A stretch of 64,000 nucleotides of DNA from Sphaerolaimus hirsutus. Taxonomy: Eukaryota; Nematoda; Chromadorea; Monhysterida; Sphaerolaimidae. The first letter of the stretch is position 1. The number at the start of each line of letters is the position of its first letter. Made by a program: the position numbers and the translations under genes. The DNA is taken from assembly GCA_964036195.1 (NCBI GenBank), contig OZ038450.1, positions 30,940,794 through 31,004,793 on the forward strand. The letters run 5' to 3'. The notes below the pieces were generated by a model that worked only from the letters and a program-made list of their open reading frames with translations, was not told where the DNA came from and did not search any database. Of this stretch, positions 30,918-42,431 are shown one piece after another.

Positions 30918-33640
30918 TTGCATGTTTATTCCTGGGGGCAGTCCCAAGCCCTGTAAAGTGTAAAGTAAACTGTCAAATGTAAAGTCAATTGCAAAGTCAA
31001 AGTAAAGTGTCAATTGTGTATCCAAATCTTATTTTTTGTATCCAAATCTTGTGTTTTTGCATACAAATCTCATTTTTGACATAATATTTGGATACAAAAA
31101 CATTTGACACTTTACTTTACATTGGATACAAAGACTTTAAAATAAGATAGTGCGTGTGTGCAGATACTGCCCAAAACAAGAAAATTTACAACTATTCTGA
31201 AACACAAACAAACTGAGTGAATCATGTTACTACACAAAGACAATATGCCCATAGCAACATAAGTGGCAGTCATCCCGGGAATTTGATTAAGTAAATAAAG
31301 CGTATTTCATGAAATCACTTTATAGAAACATGCTTCAAATTTTTGATAAAATAGTAATTCCCCTTGAATAATTCCCCTTGAATAATTCCCCTTGAAAAAT
31401 TCCACTCTCGAATAGTTCCCCCACAAAAAAGTCTGACTAAAAGATAATTCCCCAGGAGGATTATTCGAGTATATATGGTAGCCAATGTTTTGTTAACTAC
31501 TGTGAACACAGTTCCACGATGTGTTTTGCCTTTTTTTACATTTCGCTAAATGTGCACAGCCATGAGCTGGCATGGTGCCAACATTTCGTATTGTTCATTA
31601 AATCAAAAATACACACCATGCTGGGTCGATATTTGTCTGCTGCTGACTGACGGCAGACAATTGTCAAAATCACAGTGAGTGTGAGATCGCAGTGGTTGTC
31701 GGCTGTTTTGAACCATTTTGAAAGATATCTGCGTCTGTGATATTTTGCTTTATTGGTAGTGCCGTCTTGAGTACTGGAGTTACACAAACTAAATATAATT
31801 ATCAAAATAAAACCATCATGCAGCTCGTATCCAACAATTTAGAATTCAAATTTGTAAATAAGTGATGAAAATTTTAGTGGTACAGGTCTTGTTCATTGTT
31901 TTCACAGTTGTTTCCCTTTGTTTTTACATTTTCACGAAAGAGACAAAGACATTTTTCTACTGGAAATTTGATTTTGGATTGCTGTCAAATGAGCAGCAAT
32001 TAATGATGGCAAAAAAATATTAGAATTTTTTGAAAATGCTTTGAAAGACTTTTTGAATTTCTTTGGGAAGTCAAGGCATTCATGTATTCTCAGTTCAACG
32101 TTCTCAATCAATCGGGTGGGCGCGCCAGCTTGATCCCTCGCTGCCGAGGGAGGGCGCAAGCGACCCACCCATAATATGGTCAGACACACCTAAATGCAGA
32201 AATCGCAAACTTAAAATCGCAATAACTTCGGAACGCGACGAGCTACGGCAAAACCGATGATACCATTGAATAGCCCGTGCCGAAAAGTACCCCCATGCAA
32301 CTTTTCAGATCAAATGCTCGAGTTGGGAGGAAGTTATTACACATTATCTTTTCTAGGCAGTGTTGTTGTTGTTCTTCTTCTTCTTGTTCTCCCAACAATC
32401 TTTAAACTGCAATAACTTTCCAGTAACACAACCAATCTTCACGAGTGATGGCTCATATGAAAGAGCAGATGATCCATTTATTATTTTTGGAAAAAAATTT
32501 CACAGGCTCCGCCCACTTTGGGACCGTAGCTGTTTGAAATTTTCAAACCTCAATAAATTTAAAATTTAAATACAAATGCAACAATTAAAAAATGTTGATG
32601 TGCGCCATGACTAGAGCTTTCAAATGTGCTACTTTTTGGCAATTTTGGTTGAGATTTACAAAAGTTATTCAACTTAAAATGCGCACATGTGCCTGAAGTA
32701 CTGCTTGATGAGATATTGAGCATGTGACCTTGGAGTCACTGATTACTTTCAGTCAAAGAGTTGATATTTAAAATTTAAAAATATTTAAAAATTTGAATAA
32801 ATAATTTTTAAAAAAAGTCTAAAAATTTTTGAGGCAATTGAGGCACCTAGTTCCGAATTGAGGCATCTAGTTCTAGCATCTATTTTTTCAAATTTTTTTT
32901 TTAAATTTTTATAGATGTTTTTTATATATTTTTTTATTTTTCCAAAAAAAAATTAATTATCAAAACAAAACGATTTTCAAAAGTTTTTTAAATTGTTTTT
33001 ATTTATTTTTTTTACATTTTTTTTAAATTTAAAAGATAATTAAAATTTTTTGTATAAATCATTTATAAAAAAAGTTTAAAACAATTTGAAAAAAATTGAA
33101 AAATTAAATTAAACAATTTTGAAAAATTATTTTGAAATAAAAAATAAAAATATACATAAAATGGTGCCAATTTGGAGTATATGGCACCACTCCATAAAAA
33201 TGGTGCCATATTGGACTCCATGGTGCCACTCAATAAAAACAGCATAAAAATAAGTCATAAATGTCGAGTGAAGACTATCAGGTTAAAAAATGGCAAGTAG
33301 TTTCTGTCAAGTGAAAACTATCAGGTGAAAAAATGGCAGGTGGTTCATGTCAAGTCATTGTCAAGTGGGTAATGTCAAGTCAGAAATGTCAAGTGATAAA
33401 GGTTATATAAGGATAAAAAGTTATATGAACATGATGACCACCCAAATACTGAATTTAAAGCTTTAAATCCAATTTTTTTTAATAGAAAACTATTGAAAAA
33501 ATTAGAAAACTATCAAAAAAATTTGAATATTCAAAAACTAAATTCGAAATCACAAAAGTATTTTGGGGAAAAATTCGAAAATTCTAAAGTCATTTTGGAA
33601 AAAAAATCATAAAAATTAAAATACTTTTTTTTCCGGGTGG
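30918..33640. other. Non-coding stretch with MITE fragments and AT-rich low complexity
   Basis: Positions 30918-31140 hold a relative of the 'gggcagtccc ... gtaaagtgtcaa' repeat also at 26285. Positions 31340-31482 hold a decayed CCGTAT-family MITE. Positions 32110-32171 are a GC-rich island that can fold (gggtggg ... cccaccc). Positions 32760-33640 are A/T homopolymer-rich with short repeats (atggtgcca at 33160-33230, tcaagtg at 33265-33385). No gene is supported. Confidence 0.5.
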
Positions 33641-33777
33641 TTTGCCATCGTTAGCAGCAATGCACACAGAAAGCTAAAAATCGATGTGTGGCATAAAGGC
33701 ACATTAATCTACAAGAATTCATCCGATGTATGTATCCATGGGGGGATATGTTATGTAACCTGTATGTATCCACACAG

Positions 33778-33885
33778 GTCAAATGTTAGCAGGGGAGACT
33801 TTGATTTATTTGTTCCCGATCAGGAGGACAAAGACAACGAGTGTATACTCAATAATTCCAGTGTAGTCTCCAACAGTCCAACTAT
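33778..33885 (+). CDS. Possible exon (low support)
   Basis: The acceptor is 'gtatgtatccacacag' and the donor GTAAAT. The open frame contains SRGDFDLFVPDQEDKDNEC, which looks protein-like. The phase does not match exon e or the exon at 34287 without an undetected exon. The frame is also open upstream to about 33632. Confidence 0.2.
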
Positions 33886-33908
33886 GTAAATACACACATT
33901 TATGAATA

Positions 33909-34254
33909 CCGTATTTCCTCGAAATACCCCCCCCCCCCCCTTGAAATACCCCCCCCCCCTCGTTTGACCCCCCCCCCCCCCATCGAGACCACTATGAAAC
34001 AATCACCCCCCCCCTCGAAATACCCCCCCCCAAATTGAGTGTAAAGAGAACGTACATGACAAATACGGCAGTTTATGTTCTGCACTACGCTGAACACAAA
34101 CTGCAGTATTTGTCATGTACGTTCTCTTTACACTCAATCTGGGAGGGGGGTATTTCGAGTGGGGGGTGATTGTTTCATAGTGGTCTCGAGAGGGGGGGTC
34201 AAACGAGGGGGGTATTTCGAGGGGGGTGGGGGGGGGTATTTCGAGGAAATACGG
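33909..34254. mobile_element. CCGTAT-family MITE (A type), near-palindromic
   Basis: The ends are ccgtatttcctcgaaatacc and its inverse, between TA dinucleotides. The left half is C-rich and the right half G-rich. The centre has mirrored 'gtacatgacaaatac / gtatttgtcatgtac'. It is one of the most symmetrical copies here. Confidence 0.75.
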
Positions 34255-34286
34255 TAGTCTGATTTAAATCACAAGCTGTTTTTCAG

Positions 34287-34402
34287 AACCCAATGTACAG
34301 TGCAAATATTTTCAGACCTACTATGGTGGACTGTGCAATGGGCCGGCAGATCAATGTGGACAAATACCTGCAGGTGATCTTCAGTGTTTCCCCATCCGCT
34401 GA
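34287..34402 (+). CDS. Cys-rich exon, possibly the end of the secreted gene (exon f)
   Basis: The acceptor is 'agctgtttttcag'. The frame starting with two bases reads NVQCKYFQTYYGGLCNGPAD ... QCGQIPAGDLQCF and stops at 34400-34402. Four cysteines and glycine turns suit an extracellular module. A donor at about 34375 (CAG|GTGATC) offers a shorter, spliced version. Its phase does not join exon e directly, so an exon is missing or the reading is wrong. Confidence 0.4.
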
Positions 34403-34480
34403 TTGAGAGTGAATATTTCAGCCACTATTCAGTTGATTTCGGGTCACGTGATATAAACAGTCTAAAAAAAGTCAGTTTTA

Positions 34481-34901
34481 AGCCAGAATTACAGCTCAGC
34501 GGCGTTTGAAGGGAAATGATGACGTCGTAAAATTGATCACATCAAAATAGACATAGGTACAGCGTTGAAATTTCAGAATTTGATAGTTCTAGTAATTGTG
34601 TGTAATGTCCTAAAAAATTAAGAAAATAATTATTATTTAATAAGTTATTAATTTTACGTTAAAATTTACACATTCTAAGTCAACATTTCATGTCAAACAT
34701 TTTATGTCACCAAAAATTTTTGAAGTTTAATTAATAACTACTTAAATAATGATTATTTGATAAAAATTTTTGGGACATTACACACAATTACTAGAACAAT
34801 CTAATTCTGAAATTTCAATGCTGTACCTTTGTCTATTTTGATGTAATCAATTTTACGACGTCATCATTTCACGTCAAACGCCGCTGAGCTGTAATTCCAG
34901 C
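34481..34901. mobile_element. Palindromic MITE with TTA duplication
   Basis: The inner terminal repeat gaattacagctcagcggcg and its inverse frame mirrored arms (for example 'taatgtcctaaaaaatt' and 'aaatttttgggacatta'). TTA flanks at 34478-34480 and 34902-34904 suggest a PIF/Harbinger-like 3-bp target, by analogy. Confidence 0.6.
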
Positions 34902-35339
34902 TTTACAGCACAATGGTAAATAATAGGCGATACGAGAAATGTGGTAACGACAAATTACCAATACTCAAAAATGCTTAGTGATATATGTTACCCAAATTGA
35001 CATGTTGAAAGCACTAACCGATATCTACATCTTGTCTAAAAATTATCCAAAAACCTCCAGTGGTTCTTCAGATATTAAACTAAATTAAAAATTTCGCTAT
35101 TTGAAAGCAACATTTCTCATTGGAATTGCCGACAAGTAGTGAAATTTTGGTTTTAAATTGATATTTCGAGAACCATTAGAGCTTTTTGGATAATTGAGAT
35201 TTTTTGGGCACGATGTATATATCGGTTAGTGCTTTCAAAATGTCATTTGGGGATGGATATCTCTAAACGTCCTTGGGTAGTTGTAATTTGTTGCCACTGA
35301 ATTTGTCGCTTCAGCTCCTATTTGTCGTTATGCTGTAAA
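34902..35339. mobile_element. Palindromic MITE abutting the previous one
   Basis: The ends are tttacagca and tgctgtaaa. Mirrored arms include 'aacgacaaattacca' and 'tagttgtaatttgttgcc', and 'agcactaaccgatat' and 'atatcggttagtgct'. Its left end overlaps the TTA of the neighbour. Confidence 0.55.
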
Positions 35340-36890
35340 TCACCTTTAACGATTGAATATGCATTTTACTACCGCTTTTCATCGATATACCCCTGGGAGT
35401 TTATTATTTTGCTCGCAAATTCTGATGATGGCTAAATTTGGAAGGAGGTATTTTATCTAAAGGTGCATTTATTATTTCATCAGAAAGTGTTTTGTGAAGG
35501 ATTGTATTAAAGAATAGGCTTTTACTTACTCAAAACTTATTGGAGAAGCATTCGTACTTATGTCAAGCAGTGCAGTGCATTGACAAGGCTTTTTATTTTT
35601 TTAAATTTTTTAAAAGAGCGGACTGACTCACCACAACGCATAAATAACATTGCAATGAGACACAAAAGGACACAAAAACGAACACACACTTCACGGCACT
35701 ATAAAACTGGTGATAAGTGTGGTCAAACTGGACTTCTGCACTATCTCGAGTTACCTGGAATCTTGAACTCCCAGTACTTATTTGTTGTTTGTAACGTACA
35801 TACAGACGTAGAAAAATACAACAATAACTGCTATTTATGTCGAAGAGTGTATAGACTTATATACCGTATTTCCTCGAAATTCCCCCCGGGGGGGTTATTT
35901 TTTCAGAGTGAGAATTTTGAGGGGGGGTTAAACGAGGGGGGGGTATTTCGAGGAAATACGGTAAGTATGTATACTCGGCAGACATGATACTATACAATGA
36001 GTCGCATGATGTCATATCATGCACGCTGTATCCAACCCGTAGAACTCTGTTTTGGTGACTCGTGCTTACGCTTTTACGGAATGAAACTATTCAATTGTGC
36101 CCGCACAATTCAAACCCCCGTCAAAGTGTAGTCGAGTTTTTTGGCATGATGCCATCCAAGCGTCGTCTGGATCTGAATAAATACAAAGCGGGAACATTTT
36201 CTGAATTCAAAATTTTGAACGTAACAAGTTTTCGTCAAAATGAATCGATAGCGTGTAACTTTTCTAAATATGAATTAGATTAAACGTAGGTAAACGTATA
36301 ATCAAAAATTTGCAGCACCTATCGGCACAAAAATTAGAGTAAACGAGTGCGTAAAGAACAGCACATTTTTATTTTCCTTCTTACTATCTTTATATTTTCT
36401 TTTTTACTAAATTCCTTTTTCGTTCGCTCTACAAGAACAAAATATAACTTTCCAATTTTGTAGAATGAGATGTCCGTCGACTATACATATTGACATATTT
36501 ACGACCCACTGTGCACCGTTTTTCTACCGTATTTAAGATGTATCGCACTTGGCTGTTCAGTAAGATGTTGAATTTCATTGACGCTCAGCGAAGCGAAACA
36601 TAAGTGCACCAAACCTGTGTAATATCATGTCTGCCGACTATATACATTGTAAATATAAACCGTGTTCTTAAGTGCATAACACAGCCATTGTTTTTAACGT
36701 GTGTTCTGCATTGCCCGGATCACAAACCGCAGCTTTTGTCATTTACGTTCTCTCTACACTAAATTTTTTTTTTTTGGGGGGGGGGTTAAATTCATAGTGG
36801 TCATTTTGAGAAAACACAATATTTGTACACAACAAAGTTGACGAAAAAAATAGAACGGCGTCGTTCTATTAGAAGAAATACAGTACCAGG
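35340..36890. other. Repeat-rich non-coding sequence
   Basis: It contains decayed CCGTAT-family pieces (35385-35480). A short complete copy is listed separately. Positions 36360-36660 are similar to 28530-28700 ('gttcgctct...ttttgtag.gtgaaatgtcc'). A 73-codon frame at 36062 has no splice or domain support. No gene is called. Confidence 0.45.
35864..35961. mobile_element. Short (98 bp) CCGTAT-family MITE
   Basis: It keeps both ends (ccgtatttcctcgaaattcc and the inverse) and TA flanks, but almost no interior. An internally deleted copy. Confidence 0.7.
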
Positions 36891-37129
36891 TGCCAGTTCA
36901 GCAAAATGAGAAGTGAGAAGAGAAATGGCAAAGACGAAGTAAAAACGCAAAAACGAAGTGAAATGGCAAGTGAATTGGCAAGTGAAATGGCAAAAGCGAT
37001 AAAGAAATTACTTTTTATTTTTATTTTTTTACGTCACTTTTGCCAATTCACTTGCCATTTCACTTGCCTTTGCGCTATTACTTCGCCTTTGCCATTTCAC
37101 TTCTCACTTCTCATTTTGCGGAACTGGCC
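36891..37129. mobile_element. Palindromic MITE flanked by direct CCAGG (copy 2)
   Basis: The ends are tgccagttcagcaaaatgag and the inverse ending gcggaactggcc. The arms repeat 'agtgaaatggcaa / ttgccatttcact'. Direct ccagg lies at 36886-36890 and 37130-37134. Confidence 0.75.
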
Positions 37130-37173
37130 CCAGGGTTCTCAAAATACTGGTATTTTTTGCAAAGTGTAGGCAT

Positions 37174-37994
37174 CAGAGTTGTTAAAAGGTACGTACGTTT
37201 ACTCGAAAAATACGCGTACGCGAGTACGCGGTAAATACATTTACATATACTTTTGAAAAAAGTAACGTACTCACATGTACGCGTACATTTTTGAGGCATA
37301 CGCGTAAAGAAAATGTATTTCTGTGAATTCAATTTGGGACATATTTATAAGGTGACTACGCTGCAATTTACTATATTTCCTCGAAATACCCCTGGGAGTG
37401 ATTGTTTAATAGTGAAAATTTAGAGGGGAGTTAAACAAGGGCGGGTATTTCGAGGGTTTTTTTTATTTCGCCAGAATTTTTCAGAACTCTCAGCACTAAT
37501 TTGTTCTTTGTAACATACGCTGAGGTAGAAAAATGCAACAACAAGCTCCATGTATAAGAGTATTTTTATTGACTTACATATATATGTATGTAAATATAGA
37601 TGGTATATACTAATGTTCAAACAATGACCGAAGTCACGTTAGAACAGTGTTCTGCATTTCACAGAACACAAACTAAAGGTTTTAATATTTACGTTCCATT
37701 TACGTTCAATTTTTTTTTTTTTTGGGGGGGGGGGCTTTCGACAGGGGGTCAATTTTTTAATTCGTAGGGCCATTTTGAGGGTTGTATTTCAAAAACGTAC
37801 CCAGTTCTACATATTCTATGAAGAAAAGTGCTCGCTTTTGCATTTTAATGGGAAAAAATTTTGTACTCACATTTACGCGTGCGTACGAGTAAAAAATAAG
37901 TATTTTACGTTTTCGTTACTTTGTGGTGAGTAAAAAATAAATACTTTACGTTTACATATACTTTTAAAAAAGTTCAGTAATTCTAACAACTCTG
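37174..37994. mobile_element. hAT-type element, duplication gtaggcat
   Basis: The ends are cagagttgttaaaa and 'tctaacaactctg'. The perfect 8-bp gtaggcat lies at 37166-37173 and 37995-38002. It contains a nested CCGTAT-family fragment (about 37372-37800) and 'acgtttact' repeats. Confidence 0.75.
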
Positions 37995-38044
37995 GTAGGC
38001 ATAAGCATGAATTTTGAGTACCTACCTCCAATCCTTGAATAAGG

Positions 38045-38559
38045 CAGAGTTGTTAAAAGTACTGAACTTTTTTCAAAGTATACATAAACATAAAGTATTT
38101 ATTTTTTACTCACTCCTTGAGTACAGAAAACGTAAAGTAAATTTTTTTTACTTTTACTCACGAGTAAACGTGAGTAAACGTACTTTTCCGCACATAAAAC
38201 GTAACCGTGACTACTTTTGAGAAATGTCGGCAAAATTTTCGAAAAATGTTGCACAAAATCACTTATTTTCTTAACTTTTTGCCTATTTTTGCCATTTTTT
38301 GACTATATATTGGGTTTTATACCCATTTTCAATTAGGTAGTTTTCCATTCTTGTAGCACGTTTTCTCCCTTTCTCCCTTCTATGTCTTTAAAAACCTATA
38401 TAAAAGATGATAAAATACGTTTTCTGTACTTGAGTACTTTCAAAAAGTATATGTAAAAGCGAGTACCAGAACTTTTTTCAGAAGAAACGTAAACGTATTT
38501 ACTCTGTACTCGAGTATACGTATTTATCGAGTAAAAGTAAATACGTTTTAACAACTATG
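38045..38559. mobile_element. hAT-type MITE, duplication gaataagg, inside a CCGTAT MITE
   Basis: The ends are cagagttgttaaaa and ttttaacaactatg. The perfect 8-bp gaataagg lies at 38037-38044 and 38560-38567. Flanks (ccttgaataagg and tccgaggggagttattattt) belong to a CCGTAT-family element, which it split. Confidence 0.75.
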
Positions 38560-38672
38560 GAATAAGGTCCGAGGGGAGTTATTATTTCGTCAGAACTTTT
38601 TGAGGGGGAGTTTTTCAAGGGGATGTTGTTCAAGGGAGCGTTGAGCAGAAACCGATTAAATTGACTATTTGC

Positions 38673-39514
38673 CAGAGTTGCGAAAGCGTATTTACGCTTA
38701 CCCGAAATACCCGGGTAAATGGGTATTTAAACTTACGCTTACGCTTACGCTTTCATTAAATACCCGTACGCTTTATTACGCTTTCCCGGCCGAAATACCC
38801 GGGTACCGAAAGCGTAAAAAATATTTCACATAGCCAATTTTAATACTTTAGAAAAAGCATAAAACTACAAAACAGAAAGTTAAGTAGAACGTGTAGCAAT
38901 AAAAAGTGACTGAGTGTGTGTAGAAACGCTCTAAAATAGCGTCACATGTACAAATCCTGTGAAAAAAGCGTCACATGTACAAATCCTGTGAAAATATGAA
39001 CACAATGTACCTACTGGCTAAATAGGTATTCGAGTGTCTAGAAATTTTGTGGCTACTGAATTCGGAAATTTGTTGCCATAGTTGATTCCGACGACGATGT
39101 TGTCACTATTGATGGCACTAAGTCTCAGTTAGAATACAACGCAGACAAGAGTGCCGCTGCCTATGAAATGCCATAACATCCTAGAGCAGACTACCAAGTG
39201 GGTGTCCTACTAGACCCCGGTTTTGAACAATGTTTATTTGTTACGTTGATCGTGATTGTTGATTGTGTTGATAAAAAATGTGAAAATGAATGGAAACAAC
39301 GTATGAACTTATCTAAAAGTGAATGCAAGGGTGTTTTCTGATCCTCAACAGCAAGATCACTTTCTAAGAAAAAATTTACGCTTACACTTTATTTTGCGCT
39401 TTCCTAGGTATTTTAAAAATACCTTACGCTTTTAGTATCCATACTCAAAATTTGGAAAGTGTATTTACGCTTACGCTTACGCTTTCCAAAAATACTGGTA
39501 TTTTAACAACTCTG
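38673..39514. mobile_element. hAT-type element, duplication ctatttgc, with possible transposase remnant
   Basis: The ends are cagagttgcgaaagcg and 'aacaactctg'. The perfect 8-bp ctatttgc lies at 38665-38672 and 39515-39522. Positions 39080-39345 are less AT-rich and read, with a stop, as a peptide containing 'VLLDPGFE', faintly like the LDPRFK-type motif of hAT transposases. That match is weak. Confidence 0.7.
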
Positions 39515-39713
39515 CTATTTGCACACAGGTAATAAATATTTGTATTATTCATTAAATATTTTACAGCAAAATCGTCCATCAAAATGTAAGATCAATCACC
39601 GTAAATGTGTTTCAATAATCTCAATCAAGAACCGAGAGTCCAATCTATGAATGTGCATTATTCACACGGGGGTAGTTTCGACCAAAGTCCTGTATCTGGA
39701 TCTACGCACCAGG

Positions 39714-39876
39714 TGCCAGTCCCAGACCCTGTAAAATGCCCTGTAAAATGTCAAATGTCATGCAAAGTGTCAAAAGTCATGTAAAATGCCATTTTCCAGG
39801 GCATTTTACATGACTTTTGACACTTTGCATGACATTTGATATCATACAGGGCATTCTACAGGGTCTGGGACTGGCA
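39714..39876. mobile_element. Near-perfect palindromic MITE flanked by direct CCAGG (copy 3)
   Basis: Two arms of roughly 80 bp meet at 'attttcca'. The ends are tgccagtcccagaccctg and cagggtctgggactggca. Direct ccagg lies at 39709-39713 and 39877-39881. The high arm identity suggests a young copy. Confidence 0.8.
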
Positions 39877-39947
39877 CCAGGCGTTCGACAACATGCCCGT
39901 CATGCGCTGTTGCTTTTTCCATTTCCCTGCAGTTTAATGTTAGAGTA

Positions 39948-40270
39948 TCGTATTTCCTGAAAATATCCCCCATGGGGTTTATTTTTTCAGGGAGCAGATT
40001 TTGAGGAGGGGTAAATCGAAGGAGGGGTATTTCGAGGGGGGTATTATTTCGCCAGATCTCTTTCGAACTTTCAGTATTTTTTCGTGGTTTGTAACATAAA
40101 TGCGACAATAACTGACACGTATTTACAGGCGTTTTTTGCAATTACATTTACACTCATTTTGGGTATTGATATTTCGGGGGGGGGGGTATTTTTTGAGAGT
40201 ATTGATCTTGAGGTGGCATTTCGTGTGTGGTGTGGGTGCATTTCGAGCGGTATATTTCATGTAAATACGG
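39948..40270. mobile_element. CCGTAT-family MITE, diverged
   Basis: The left end is tcgtatttcctgaaaatatc and the right end 'ttcatgtaaatacgg', between TA dinucleotides, with G tracts (40170-40187) and 'tttattttttcag'. Confidence 0.5.
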
Positions 40271-40549
40271 TATGTTTTAAACAGGTAAATAATGTAGAAT
40301 TTGTCAACGCCAAAAAATGGCGCTGGCGCCAACCGTTCTCCTCGCACGCTGGCGTGTGCCACGCATCCACCGTGTGTTTTTTCCGCAGCTGTTCGAATTC
40401 GGCGTTGGAACGTTCTAGCGCTTCAAGGCAGTTCTCTGAGGGCGTGGGTGCGTATTTGAAGGTGTTTTGCTTAATATTGAGTTAGCGCTTGCCCGTGCAC
40501 GCTGATATTTAGTCACAGCAAAAAATGGGTGTGTGAATTGTGATGCGCG

Positions 40550-40639
40550 GTGAAGTGTCCTGAAGTGTCTTCACGCAGACGCGCAATGTCGGCGTGAAGA
40601 CACTTCACTACATCCCAGATGCTTCACGGCACTTCACGA
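40550..40639. repeat. GTGAAGTG/CACTTCAC palindrome cluster 1
   Basis: The arms tgaagtgtcttcacgc (40561-40576) and gcgtgaagacacttca (40592-40607) are perfect. More 'cttcacg' words lie on the right. Related to the cluster at 42294-42431. Confidence 0.7.
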
Positions 40640-40717
40640 ACCATGCAAAGTATGCTGCTGTAGGTGGAAATATGGCTAGTCAATCATGCGTAAAAACGTA
40701 ACAACAATTTTGTGCAG

Positions 40718-40886
40718 ACACTCCGACGACTCGAAAAGGACCATGCGCGACCGAATGACGGCCCGCGGTGCACAGGGAAGTCACAGTGAACGCGAGGTTC
40801 GCTGTGCACTGCAAATTTGCCAACGAGGCTGCAGCCCCAGGACGGTACGCCCACATGGAAACTACTGCGGCCATGAAATTAATTAA
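40718..40886 (+). CDS. Possible terminal exon, Cys/Arg-rich
   Basis: The acceptor is 'caacaattttgtgcag'. The frame reads HSDDSKRTMRDRMTARGA ... CALQICQRGCSPRT and ends in a stop at 40884-40886. It is much more GC-rich than its surroundings. A frame is also open on the other strand (40680-40874, starting with ATG), so the strand is uncertain. No preceding exon with the required phase was found. Confidence 0.3.
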
Positions 40887-40889
40887 GTA

Positions 40890-42290
40890 TCTTTTTCCGT
40901 TAATTACATTATCATCCCCATGTAATTTTTAATTGTTTCAAATTTTTCTTTTTTTTGCCTAATTAAATTGGTTTTTACCCGCATTTAATTTAAGTGATTA
41001 CTTCCGTTTTTGTTTGAATGTACTTTTAGACAGATTTTTCCGATTTCCATTTTTTGATTAGTTTACATAGTTTGTTCAAAAGGGTGTAGTGTCTGAAAAT
41101 GGGCTAGAAAGGCTTTAAAATTTCTCGCTAAGTTAAAGGTGTGCACTTTGTTAAACACTCTGTAGTGCCCCGATAGATAACATTCGGAAATTTCCCCGAC
41201 CAGGTGCATTTTACTTAGGATTAGGTAATGGGTGGGAAGGCGGCAAAACTCAATTACAGTCAACATGCACCAACAAGACACATGCAGAGCACATCATGAA
41301 GTGAAGAGCACAGCTGTGCCAATTAATTATTCCCATCACCTAGGGTGATTGGTGAAATCAAAGGTGCTAGTGTCTTTTGTGTGTGTGCTCATGCCCAAAG
41401 TTCCCACCCCTTACCCGGCAATGAAATAACCTTGAATAAACCCCCGCAATGAGCGTTCTTTCAGTGGCCTTGGTCGGGCGCGCTATAAAATATTTCACCT
41501 AAAGTGGCGCGGGGTGATAACATAGTGTCACACCACCTGTTCCAAATTGTACCGTAACTGTTGAATAAAAGCCCCGTTTATGACACTCACCACTGAGATA
41601 TTTTAATTATATTTAATTACAGTTACTTTTATTAATTAGTTCATTTTGTTCTTGCATTTTGTCATTTTTCCCGCATTTACTTATTTTTCCGGTGCCTTGT
41701 ATGTTATATTGTTCGTTTTCAAGTGATCATTGCTTTCGCCTTATAATCCATTAATTACGGTTAACTGTTGTGTCTCGAAATTAGTGTTCAGTGATGATAT
41801 GGTAGATTTTTGGTGATTATAAAACGCGCTGATTTTGCATTTTTTACACCCACTGGAGGTTTTACGACTCACTTGTGCTATTGTGAAATTGACTCTGACG
41901 AAATTGCTAAATAAAGTTCCCGTGAAGATCAACTTGGTCCCCCTGAAGCATACTAACTGCTTTGAATTTTAATTTGGTTTTATTAATTTCGATTTTATTA
42001 ACGACTAATTGAAGTAAAACGCCGGCAGCAATTACGAAAGGGATTGGTAAGCTGCCGTGTCCGTCCTCGGGAACTTGCCAGGACCCCAAGGGGTACTGGT
42101 GCTGTTCCTGATTTGCGTGTAAAATCCCCGTACCATAAAAACAAACAATTTATTTAATTACGCACACATTTAGCGCAAAGGGACCAGAAACACCAATTCT
42201 CCGCCGCTGCAGTCCGACGAGTGGCGTATTTTGTGGTAAAAAATGGAAACTAGTAAAATTAGTAAAAACATAAAATATCTGACACTGCAA
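40890..42290. other. AT-rich sequence without supported genes
   Basis: It includes a CCGTAT-like fragment near 41432. A GC-richer stretch at 42040-42110 has no consistent splice-bounded frame. I see no RNA gene or recognisable element. Confidence 0.4.
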
Positions 42291-42293
42291 AAG

Positions 42294-42431
42294 TTTGTGA
42301 AGTGCACTTCACAAATTTTGGTCTTCGTGAAGCTAGGTGAAGTGAGTGGAAGACACTTCACCGAAAACTTCGTGAAGTGTGTGGAAGTGAGTGGAAGTGC
42401 CTTCACAGAGCGCACTTCCACACACTTCACG
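42294..42431. repeat. GTGAAGTG/CACTTCAC palindrome cluster 2
   Basis: A perfect 22-bp palindrome spans 42294-42315 (centre gaagtgcacttc). Perfect 19-bp arms cgtgaagtgtgtggaagtg (42371-42389) and cacttccacacacttcacg (42413-42431) follow. 'agtggaag' units lie between. Confidence 0.75.

Noticed and set aside
33909..34254. Possible CRISPR-like or satellite array of C/G tracts
   Set aside because: There are no regular spacers. The structure is a palindromic MITE with TA flanks, and the host is eukaryotic.
36062..36283. 73-codon + strand frame
   Set aside because: No acceptor/donor pair, start context or domain. The surrounding sequence is repeat-derived.
39080..39345. hAT transposase gene
   Set aside because: Only a faint LDPxF-like motif with an in-frame stop. 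Kept as a possible remnant, not called as a gene.
40387..40463. Exon after 'tttttccgcag'
   Set aside because: A short open frame exists, but its phase does not join the exon candidate at 40718, and CpG-rich repeat words surround it.
40680..40874. Minus-strand 64-codon ATG frame
   Set aside because: It overlaps the + strand exon candidate, which has a better acceptor and Cys pattern. The strand remains uncertain.
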